Below, in pieces: positions 1 to 6,865 of a DNA stretch of 19,860 nt; the first letter of the stretch is position 1; each line of letters opens with the position of its first letter. Made by a program: the position numbers and the translations under genes. Source of the stretch: CAIOZW01 sp049317725 (GTDB lineage Bacteria > Acidobacteriota > Blastocatellia > RBC074); contig JBMOHS010000062.1 of NCBI GenBank assembly GCA_049317725.1, positions 1-19,860 of the forward strand. The letters are read 5' to 3'. The notes beneath the pieces were generated by a model, which searched no databases, was not told where the DNA came from, and saw nothing but the letters and a program-made list of their open reading frames with translations.

Positions 1-100
1 GCGCCAGTCGGGCTGCTCCTGGAATGTTGCACTTTCTGTAACGCTCCGCCATCATACCGTCACCAATCCGTCATCAAGGAAAAGAGGCCTGAGAGGGCGA

Positions 101-106
101 AGGAGG
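101..106 (+). promoter_or_regulatory. Shine-Dalgarno of wecB
   Basis: A perfect AGGAGG lies 4 nt before GTG 111 and 1 nt before TTG 108. The spacing favours the GTG. Confidence 0.6.
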
Positions 107-110
107 CTTG

Positions 111-1235
111 GTGAGAGTCGTTCTAGTGGCCGGTGCGCGGCCCAATTTTATCAAGGTGGCGCCGATTCTCCGGGCAATGGCGCGGCAACGGGACGATTTC
201 GATCCCTGCCTCGTCCATACGGGCCAGCACTATGATCGGGAGATGGCAGGGATCTTCTTCGAAGATCTCAAGTTGCCACGACCGGATATCGAGTTGGGGA
301 TTGGGCAAGGGAGTCCGACCGAGCAGGTGGCGCGCATCATGCTCGGCCTTGAGCCGATTCTCACCTCTCGTCAGCCAGACTGGGTGCTGGTTGTCGGGGA
401 TGTCAATTCTACCTTGGGGGCTTCTCTGGCGGCGGCGAAGGGAAAGGTCCCATTGGCTCACGTCGAGGCGGGATTGCGCAGCTTCGACCGACGCATGCCG
501 GAGGAGACCAACCGGGTCGTCGTCGATCAACTGGCGGACCTGCTGCTCACGCCCAGCCCTGACGCCAACGAAAACTTGCACCGGGAGGGGATTCCGGAGG
601 AGCGCATCTTCGAGGTTGGCAATGTCATGATCGACTCCCTGCGGACCGTGCTTGAGGAGGCTCCCCCTCGCCGAGGAGAAGGGCGGACGTTGGCCTCGCA
701 CCTCCAGAACGGAGGGCCCTACGGGGTGGTGACGCTTCACCGTGCCGCCAATGTTGACGACGCTGCACGACTGACCTCGCTGCTTGGCGCGCTCGGGGAG
801 ATTGCCCGAAGGCTCCCCCTCTTCTTCCCGATCCACCCGCGGACCGCTGCCCGGCTTGCCAAGTCCGGTCTCACCCTGCCCGCCGGGATCGAGGCCCTGC
901 CACCCCTCGGGTACCGGGACTTTCTCGACCTCTGGTCCAAGGCCGCGCTCGTCCTGACCGACTCTGGAGGGCTTCAAGAGGAGACGACGGCCCTCGGTGT
1001 TCCGTGCCTGACCTTGCGGGAGACCACTGAGCGTCCGATCACGGTCGAATGCGGAACGAACCATTTGGTTGGGGTCGATCCTGATCGCATTCTCGTCGCC
1101 GCTCGACAGGTGCTTGCCGCCGGGATGTCACCGAATTCCACGCGGCAGTTGGTCGTTTCCGAGCGGTTGCCTCTCTGGGATGGACACGCATCAGAGCGGA
1201 TTCTATCCGCTCTTCTTGATCGTTCGTCCCGATAA
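111..1235 (+). CDS. wecB: UDP-N-acetylglucosamine 2-epimerase (non-hydrolysing)
   Basis: This enzyme interconverts UDP-GlcNAc and UDP-ManNAc in the cytoplasm, supplying ManNAc units for surface polysaccharides. The roughly 374-residue product has the family's normal length. The N-terminal GARPNFIKVAP and HTGQHYD motifs are seen. The residues known to be catalytic in WecB sit in recognisable contexts: Asp in GDVNST, two Glu in VEAGLRS and PEETNR, and His in TLHRAANV. The C-terminal nucleotide-binding part has SGGLQEE followed by RETTERPITVECGTN. A strong AGGAGG lies at 101-106. The GTG at 111 (4-nt spacing) is preferred over the in-frame TTG at 108, which sits almost on the Shine-Dalgarno. No other polysaccharide gene is seen here, so the pathway cannot be named. 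The family is certain; only the start is slightly open. Confidence 0.95.
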   Translation: MRVVLVAGARPNFIKVAPILRAMARQRDDFDPCLVHTGQHYDREMAGIFFEDLKLPRPDIELGIGQGSPTEQVARIMLGLEPILTSRQPDWVLVVGDVNSTLGASLAAAKGKVPLAHVEAGLRSFDRRMPEETNRVVVDQLADLLLTPSPDANENLHREGIPEERIFEVGNVMIDSLRTVLEEAPPRRGEGRTLASHLQNGGPYGVVTLHRAANVDDAARLTSLLGALGEIARRLPLFFPIHPRTAARLAKSGLTLPAGIEALPPLGYRDFLDLWSKAALVLTDSGGLQEETTALGVPCLTLRETTERPITVECGTNHLVGVDPDRILVAARQVLAAGMSPNSTRQLVVSERLPLWDGHASERILSALLDRSSR

Positions 1236-1292
1236 CACTGGGAATCCCACTCATTTTTCGCGGACAGATGAGGAATCTTAAGGAGGTCTTTG

Positions 1293-1784
1293 ATGGCCTA
1301 TTGGCTCATGAAATCGGAACCCGATGTCTTCTCGATCGATGACTTGGCCGCCGCACCCGACCAGACTACCTCTTGGGACGGAGTCCGCAACTACCAAGCA
1401 CGCAATTTTATGCGGTCGATGAAGCTTGGGGATCAAGTCTTCTTCTACCATAGCAACGCCGACCCATCCTCGATCGTCGGTGTCGCGGAAGTCGTCCAAC
1501 TGGCACACCCCGATGGGACGGCGCTCGATCCAACCGACTCCCACTATGACCCCAAGGCCACCCCCGACAATCCGATCTGGGAGATGGTCGACATCCGCTT
1601 CGTCGAAAAGTTTCTCCGCCCCCTCTCCCTTGAGGAGTTGCGATCCATTCCCGAACTGGAGGGAATGGAGCTGCTGCGTCGCGGATCCCGCCTCTCCGTC
1701 CAACCGGTTACAACGCAGCAATGGAAGGTCATCGTCCGTCTGGGACGCGGGAAGAAAGCCAGCCCTCCTCGGGAGAAGAGGTGA
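1293..1784 (+). CDS. EVE domain-containing protein (PUA-like, thymocyte nuclear protein 1 family)
   Basis: This is a single-domain EVE protein of about 163 residues, the usual length of the family. EVE domains have a PUA/YTH-like fold and are thought to recognise modified bases in DNA or RNA; the cellular target of the bacterial stand-alone proteins is not settled. Seen in the sequence are the N-terminal YWLMKSEPDVFS, then TSWDGVRNYQARNFMR, then GDQVFFYHSN, which together are the family hallmark. VGVAEVV and the central DPTDSHYDPKA segment follow. ATG 1293 is chosen because AAGGAGG at 1280-1286 lies 6 nt upstream; an in-frame TTG at 1290 is too close. It lies 57 nt after wecB and 3 nt before nth, so it is probably co-transcribed with the base-excision repair gene, which fits a modified-nucleobase theme (inference). 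Confidence 0.93.
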   Translation: MAYWLMKSEPDVFSIDDLAAAPDQTTSWDGVRNYQARNFMRSMKLGDQVFFYHSNADPSSIVGVAEVVQLAHPDGTALDPTDSHYDPKATPDNPIWEMVDIRFVEKFLRPLSLEELRSIPELEGMELLRRGSRLSVQPVTTQQWKVIVRLGRGKKASPPREKR

Positions 1785-1787
1785 CAG

Positions 1788-2459
1788 ATGCCCACACGAA
1801 AACCAGATCAGGCTGACCATCTTTCCGAACAGCGTGCGCACGCCCGATCCGTTCTGCGAATTCTTCGCAGGGCCTATCAGGATGCCGAGTGCGCGCTCCA
1901 CCACAGCAATCCACTTGAGCTGCTGATTGCCACTATTCTCTCGGCTCAGTGCACTGATGAACGCGTCAATCTGGTGACGGCCACTCTCTTCCGGAAATAC
2001 CGTCAAGCGGAAGACTTTCTGGCGGTGTCCCCGGCTGAACTGGAGGGGGATCTTCGCTCCATCAACTTCTTCCGCAACAAGGCGCGCTCGATTCAGGGTG
2101 CTTGTCGGGCCATCCTCGAGGAGCACGGAGGAGAGGTCCCTCAGACTCTCGAGGCCCTGGTCCGTCTTCCAGGCGTTGGTCGCAAGACGGCCAATGTCAT
2201 CCTCGGGACCGCGTTCGGGATCCCTTCCGGGGTCGTGGTCGATACCCACGTCTCCCGACTCTCCCAGCGCCTCGGACTGACAGAAGAGAAGACTCCAGAG
2301 AAGATCGAGCAGGACTTGATCCGCCTCCTGCCCAGCAAGGACTGGATCAGCTTTTCGCATACACTGATCCATCACGGAAGGCAGGTCTGTAAGGCGCGCA
2401 AGCCCGCTTGTTCCCGGTGCCCGGTCGCTACCCTCTGCCCTTCCTGCGTGGCGGCTTGA
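1788..2459 (+). CDS. nth: Endonuclease III, DNA glycosylase/AP lyase
   Basis: This base-excision repair enzyme removes oxidised pyrimidines and cleaves the resulting abasic site. At 223 residues it is slightly longer than E. coli Nth because of a short N-terminal extension. The helix-hairpin-helix LPGVGRKTA is at residues 127-135, with the catalytic Lys at 133. The catalytic Asp is at 152 in VVDTHVSRL. The C-terminal 4Fe-4S ligands have the classic spacing C201-x6-C208-x2-C211-x5-C217. The N-terminal LSAQCTDERVN segment (51-61) is also typical. The gene starts 3 nt after the EVE gene stop, with a purine-rich Shine-Dalgarno inside the end of that gene, so the two are probably one operon. It converges on the HisN-like gene with only 12 nt between the stops. 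Confidence 0.97.
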   Translation: MPTRKPDQADHLSEQRAHARSVLRILRRAYQDAECALHHSNPLELLIATILSAQCTDERVNLVTATLFRKYRQAEDFLAVSPAELEGDLRSINFFRNKARSIQGACRAILEEHGGEVPQTLEALVRLPGVGRKTANVILGTAFGIPSGVVVDTHVSRLSQRLGLTEEKTPEKIEQDLIRLLPSKDWISFSHTLIHHGRQVCKARKPACSRCPVATLCPSCVAA

Positions 2460-2471
2460 GGCACGGAGGCT

Positions 2472-3272
2472 TCAGCCAAGAGGCGATTGATTCGTGATCT
2501 TCTCAACGATCGCCCTGACCTCGGCGTGGAGTCGCGGATTGGCCGCCAGCCCTTGCCCCTGGCGGAAATCGAGGCTTCCATCGAAGGCAGAGAAGATCCC
2601 CCCCGCACCTGACAGAAGAGGGGGCATTGGGGCAATGTCGTAATACTGCAGGTTCTTTGGCTCCACCATAAGGTCGGCCAGCCCACTGGCTACCAGAAAA
2701 TATCCGTAGCAGTCACCAAACCCGCGAACCAATCGAACTTGGCTCGCCAGTGCGATGACCAGCTCGTGCCCGGGGTGGGGGAGAAGATCCCGTGGGTCGG
2801 TGATGATCATCGTGGCCTGGGCCAAGTCTGATGTCGACGAGACGCGGCAGGCGACCCCGTTGAGAAATGTCCCCGTTTCGGCGCTCCCAATGAGCAGACG
2901 TTCCAGCAGCGGAAAATGGATCGATCCAAGCACGGGAACCCCGTCCCGCTCCAGTGCGATCAGCGTTCCGAAGAGGGGCGTCTGGAGGACAAAAGACTTT
3001 GTTCCATCGATCGGATCAAGAATCCATCGCCAGCCGCTCGACCCCCGCTTCTCGCCATACTCCTCGCCCTGGATCGAGTGAGTGGGATAGCGCGCTTCGA
3101 TCAAACCCCGAAGGACCGCTTCCGTCTCGCGGTCAGCACGCGTGACGGGGCTGTCGTCCGCCTTGTGCTCGACAGCGAGGGGCTGGCCGTAAAAAGACCG
3201 GATGATCTGACCTGCCTTCTCTTGAAGTTCCTCGACAAAGGGAAGAAAAGATCGCATCTCTTCTGATTGCAT
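2472..3272 (-). CDS. hisN: Inositol monophosphatase-family phosphatase, HisN-type histidinol-phosphatase likely
   Basis: This is a Mg2+-dependent phosphatase of the inositol monophosphatase superfamily, 266 residues long. The metal ligands are visible: the GEEYG motif with Glu 70/71, DPIDGT at 86-91, and the C-terminal Asp 212 in YYDIAP. The sequence around DPIDGTKSF, and GDCYGYFLVASGLADLM at about 187-203, resemble the HisN branch that dephosphorylates histidinol phosphate in histidine synthesis. The last metal motif reads YDIAPMPPLLSGAGG rather than the common WDIAA form. No other his genes are nearby, so a role on another sugar or inositol phosphate remains possible. An AGGAG (complement of 3280-3284) lies 7 nt before the ATG. 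The gene is divergent from the SET gene. Confidence 0.85.
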   Translation of the reverse strand: MQSEEMRSFLPFVEELQEKAGQIIRSFYGQPLAVEHKADDSPVTRADRETEAVLRGLIEARYPTHSIQGEEYGEKRGSSGWRWILDPIDGTKSFVLQTPLFGTLIALERDGVPVLGSIHFPLLERLLIGSAETGTFLNGVACRVSSTSDLAQATMIITDPRDLLPHPGHELVIALASQVRLVRGFGDCYGYFLVASGLADLMVEPKNLQYYDIAPMPPLLSGAGGIFSAFDGSLDFRQGQGLAANPRLHAEVRAIVEKITNQSPLG

Positions 3273-3400
3273 GCTTCAACTCCTGCTTGCCTTCCTCTCC
3301 ACAGAAAAAATACGATGATCTTCTCTTGGCAGAGACAACTGAAGTTGGATTGGAGAGAGACTCCTTCTTCAGACTTTTTTTCGAGAAACACTCTTTCGAC

Positions 3401-3408
3401 GAAGGGAG
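3401..3408 (+). promoter_or_regulatory. Shine-Dalgarno deciding the SET gene start
   Basis: GAAGGGAG lies 7 nt before ATG 3416 but only 1 nt before ATG 3410, so 3416 is the better start. Confidence 0.5.
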
Positions 3409-3415
3409 AATGGCG

Positions 3416-3853
3416 ATGAAGAAGGGAATTGAGAAATGGGCCGACGGGATCGACGTTCGACCGTCGACGATCGATGGCCGTGGGTGTTTTGCCACGATTC
3501 CATTTCGGAAGGGGCGGAAGATCGCCGAGTATGTCGGGGATCGCATCTCCCGCCAAGAGACTGCACGGAGGCTCCGCGGTAGGCAACGCATTCATATCTG
3601 CGGTCTCGACTCCTATTGGGCGATCGATGGCCGCTTGACGGGCAACGGAACGCAGTTCATCAACCATTCTTGCGAGCCCAACTGCTCCCTCCGCAACCTG
3701 CGCGGGCATCTGCTCTTCTTCGCCTTGCGCGACATTTCACCAGGGGAGGAGATCCTCCTCGATTACGAGCATTCCTACCATTCTGACCGCAAGGCTTGCC
3801 GCTGCGGGTCCCCTGCCTGTCGTGGTCGGATCAACAAACCCCCTCGCCGCTGA
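3416..3853 (+). CDS. SET domain protein-lysine methyltransferase-like protein
   Basis: This is a compact protein of about 145 residues consisting almost only of a SET domain, the S-adenosylmethionine-dependent protein-lysine methyltransferase fold. Seen are STIDGRGCFA (17-26, SAM-binding region), EYVGD (38-42), the signature FINHSCEPNC (81-90), EEILLDYE (111-118), and a post-SET CRCGSPACRG in which Cys 128, 130 and 135 can form the Zn site with the Cys of NHSC. The substrate is unknown; bacterial SET proteins may act on host chromatin or on the bacterium's own proteins. The reading frame is open back to TTG 3287. ATG 3416 is preferred because GGGAG at 3404-3408 lies 7 nt upstream and homology begins just after it; ATG 3410 is also possible. 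It converges with the TonB-C gene, with 15 nt between the stops. Confidence 0.88.
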   Translation: MKKGIEKWADGIDVRPSTIDGRGCFATIPFRKGRKIAEYVGDRISRQETARRLRGRQRIHICGLDSYWAIDGRLTGNGTQFINHSCEPNCSLRNLRGHLLFFALRDISPGEEILLDYEHSYHSDRKACRCGSPACRGRINKPPRR

Positions 3854-3868
3854 TCACCGATCTTTCTC

Positions 3869-4924
3869 TCAGGGCGCCGGTGAGACAGGTGTCTTTGGAG
3901 AGACGGTAAAGCTGATATACGCCGTGATTGGAGTCTTGTCGCTCTCAAAGAGCGTTGGCGGAAACTCCCATTGGCGAGCGGCCTCCATGGCTGCAACATT
4001 GGCCTCAGGAAGGGTCGAGTAGGTGACGTTGGCCCGATTGACCGTGCCTGTCGGCTGGATCTCAACTTGGACGCGGACCATTCCACTGAGGCCCGCCTTC
4101 TCCACTGCTTCGGGGATCGTCAGGGGGACCTTCTTGGTCGCTCCCTCCTGAAATCGAAACGATTGCCGTTCATCAATCAATCGCGCCGGGGTCGAGGTGA
4201 CGTCCAAGTCCACGGACAGCGCGAGAAGGAGAAAGTATGTTCGATTCTGAAACCGGTCGGCTGCCTCTTGCGGACGGAGGAACTTTGCATAGTCTGAACC
4301 GTTCAATCGCAATTGCTTCGCCAGATAAAAGTAGGTCATTCCGTGTTCAACTTCGAGTGGAACAATCCCGTAGCTGACCGGCTTGGTTTGTACATCTGAT
4401 CCGAACTGCAGATTGAGAATGGTGACGAGGCTGGTTCCTGGTATTACTCCATCTCCGGGGCTCTGAGCTCCATTGAGTTCCAGTGTGAACATTCGTCCCT
4501 CCAATTGCCTTGTAACGGGGATGGTGAGGGATTTCGACGTACGAAAAACGCGCCGCGACTCCTGTTTGAGGAGGGAGATCTCGGTTCCACGGTATACTTT
4601 CCGGAATGCGCGCATCCATTTGTCGTGTTCGGAGAGGCTGGTTGTGCGCATGCGGAAGATCTGGTCGGTTAGATCCTCGGGGTTGGCTTCCTTGACCTCC
4701 AATTGAAAGAGCTGAACATTGACAAAGATCGGGCGAGCGGAGAAGTCGAGGATTTCCTGCGGTTCAGGTGGGAGCGGGGCTTGTGGAGGCTTGGCAGGTT
4801 GTGCGGGTACCACGACCACGGCGACCATCAAGAGCCAAGCGAGGAGTGTCAGACCGATCGTGTTCCGAATTCTGCCTTTCCGCTCATGGCCGGACAAATA
4901 CCCCGTAGTCTCTGTGGTCATCAT
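3869..4924 (-). CDS. TonB C-terminal domain protein with N-terminal membrane anchor
   Basis: The product has about 351 residues. After a charged N-terminus it has one hydrophobic segment (about residues 23-40, rich in Leu, Val and Ala), then a short Pro-rich stretch (PAKPPQAPLPPEP), a central region of about 200 residues that I do not recognise, and a C-terminal TonB-like domain of about 80 residues. That domain shows the features of TonB_C family proteins: IPEAVEKAGLSGMVRVQVEI, PTGTV, and EANVAAMEAARQWEF. The protein is probably inner-membrane anchored with its bulk in the periplasm. It is unlike classical TonB because the linker is short and no exbB/exbD lies nearby, so energy transduction is doubtful. 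ATG 4924 is preferred (an AAGGGG-like site upstream); an in-frame TTG at 4987 would overlap the preceding gene but has no Shine-Dalgarno. It is the third gene of the pspA operon. Confidence 0.8.
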   Translation of the reverse strand: MMTTETTGYLSGHERKGRIRNTIGLTLLAWLLMVAVVVVPAQPAKPPQAPLPPEPQEILDFSARPIFVNVQLFQLEVKEANPEDLTDQIFRMRTTSLSEHDKWMRAFRKVYRGTEISLLKQESRRVFRTSKSLTIPVTRQLEGRMFTLELNGAQSPGDGVIPGTSLVTILNLQFGSDVQTKPVSYGIVPLEVEHGMTYFYLAKQLRLNGSDYAKFLRPQEAADRFQNRTYFLLLALSVDLDVTSTPARLIDERQSFRFQEGATKKVPLTIPEAVEKAGLSGMVRVQVEIQPTGTVNRANVTYSTLPEANVAAMEAARQWEFPPTLFESDKTPITAYISFTVSPKTPVSPAP

Positions 4925-4980
4925 TCGTGTATCCCCTTTTGAGCAGGTTGACACCCGCCTTGTCACCCTTGGCCCACTGC

Positions 4981-5793
<813 letters not shown>

Positions 5794-5819
5794 AGCAAGA
5801 GCCGTGAGGGCGAATCAAC

Positions 5820-6572
5820 TCAGTCACGTGAAGGGTTCGGACGGTCAAGGGCCGTGCCGGGAAGTTCCGCAGGGTTACCAGCCTCAATGGCGGGGCGCGT
5901 TGCCTCCGGGAGCATTCCCATCTGCTGTTTGTAAGCGAGGAGGGTATCCTGCGCTTGGATTGCCGCGAGATCCTTCTCAATTCCCTGCATGCGGGTGTCG
6001 AGGCTGGACGAGGCCAGTTCGGCCCGAGCCTCGGCCGTGGCAACACGCGAGGCAATCTTCTCCCGCATATCCTGAAAGGTCTGCGAGTCGTCCCCCACTT
6101 GAAAGGAGGCCATCGTCTGCGCGAGCCGTTCCTGCATCTGGGCCTGTTTGCTGGCTGCAATCAACTGCATGGCCTCGCCAGTTTTACGGCGGACCTGCAT
6201 CATGTACGTATCGAGATATTCGCGGGCCTTGGTGGAGGCGGCTTGCGCTTGGACGTGGTTTTGCTGGCTGGTGGTCAAGGCTTGCTGGGCTGACTGGAGT
6301 TCCCCGATGAGGGCTGTGGCGATGTCGTCGTGACCCGTCCGGATGGCGGCCTTGATCTTGTTGTCGAGGTCGGTCAGCTTGGCTCGGTTGGCCTCGATCT
6401 CCCGGGCGAGCCGTTTCTCAGTCGCCATGACGGAGGCGACATTCTCCCGCATCTTCGGGACCTGGTCGTTCATATCCCGGATCACTTGCTGAATGATCAA
6501 TTCAGGATCCTCCGCGCTGTCAATAATCCCCCCGAAGATTGATCGAAAAAGCCGCTTCAGTCGGTTCCACAT
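5820..6572 (-). CDS. pspA: PspA/IM30 (Vipp1) family membrane-stress protein
   Basis: The 250-residue product belongs to the ESCRT-III-related PspA/IM30 family, which oligomerises on the inner face of the cytoplasmic membrane and protects it under stress. Seen are an N-terminal amphipathic helix (MWNRLKRLFRSIFGG), the family segment AEDPELIIQQVIRDM at about 20-34, and a long Ala/Gln/Glu-rich coiled coil through about residue 210. The C-terminus is short and Pro-rich. A good AAAGGA lies 7 nt before the ATG. A sigma70-like promoter lies about 230 nt upstream. No PspF-type regulator or sigma54 site was seen, so control differs from E. coli. It is the first gene of a three-gene operon with a membrane coiled-coil protein and a TonB-C protein. 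Confidence 0.93.
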   Translation of the reverse strand: MWNRLKRLFRSIFGGIIDSAEDPELIIQQVIRDMNDQVPKMRENVASVMATEKRLAREIEANRAKLTDLDNKIKAAIRTGHDDIATALIGELQSAQQALTTSQQNHVQAQAASTKAREYLDTYMMQVRRKTGEAMQLIAASKQAQMQERLAQTMASFQVGDDSQTFQDMREKIASRVATAEARAELASSSLDTRMQGIEKDLAAIQAQDTLLAYKQQMGMLPEATRPAIEAGNPAELPGTALDRPNPSRD

Positions 6573-6771
6573 ATCAGGTCCTTTCGGATGGTGTCTACCA
6601 AGTTTTGCCTTGCGCCTTCCGTCGGTTCACTCCGGTGCTTTGTGCCGCCTTCCTCCCCGATCTTGACCTCTTCAGGACCAGACAGAGGGGGAGTCAGTCG
6701 AAAAGAACGGGAGCCAAGAGAGGGCAGACCGAGGATCGATCACTTCGAAGACGTTGGTTGTCCGCAGTCGA

Positions 6772-6792
6772 TTCGATCAATCATTGATCAAA
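6772..6792 (-). promoter_or_regulatory. Operator-like palindrome downstream of the pspA promoter
   Basis: GATCAAT-C-ATTGATC at 6775-6789 is a perfect 7+7 inverted repeat, with two further matching bases on each outer side after one mismatch. It lies about 10-28 nt downstream of the predicted transcription start, where a repressor could block transcription. It has no T-tract and its stem is A/T-rich, so a terminator is unlikely. Confidence 0.4.
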
Positions 6793-6807
6793 CGAAACAG
6801 ACCCCAA

Positions 6808-6836
6808 AGTATAGCAGCCACTCGAACGGATGTCAC
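6808..6836 (-). promoter_or_regulatory. Sigma70-like promoter of the pspA operon
   Basis: Read on the minus strand, GTGACA (complement of 6831-6836) and TATACT (complement of 6808-6813) are separated by exactly 17 nt, and each matches 5 of 6 consensus bases. It lies just beyond the stop of the ABC permease gene and points at pspA, predicting a start near 6800 and a leader of about 228 nt. The call rests on motif match and position only. Confidence 0.6.
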
Positions 6837-6865
6837 GACTCTCCCGCATCACCCGCTGAGTCGGA

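Noticed and set aside
27..58. Possible promoter before wecB with TTGCAC as -35
   Set aside because: No convincing -10 lies at 16-18 nt; the best candidate is off-consensus at about 19 nt.
1239..1258. Possible intrinsic terminator after wecB (TGGG-AAT-CCCA then CATTTTT)
   Set aside because: The stem is only 4 bp with a 3-nt loop and the T-run is separated from it, so it is too weak to call.
1278..2375. A 365-codon minus-strand open frame opposite the EVE and nth genes
   Set aside because: Both sense genes are unmistakable; the antisense product has no recognisable features.
3287..3415. N-terminal extension of the SET protein from TTG 3287
   Set aside because: It has no Shine-Dalgarno, lies in the divergent promoter region, and adds sequence outside the SET domain.
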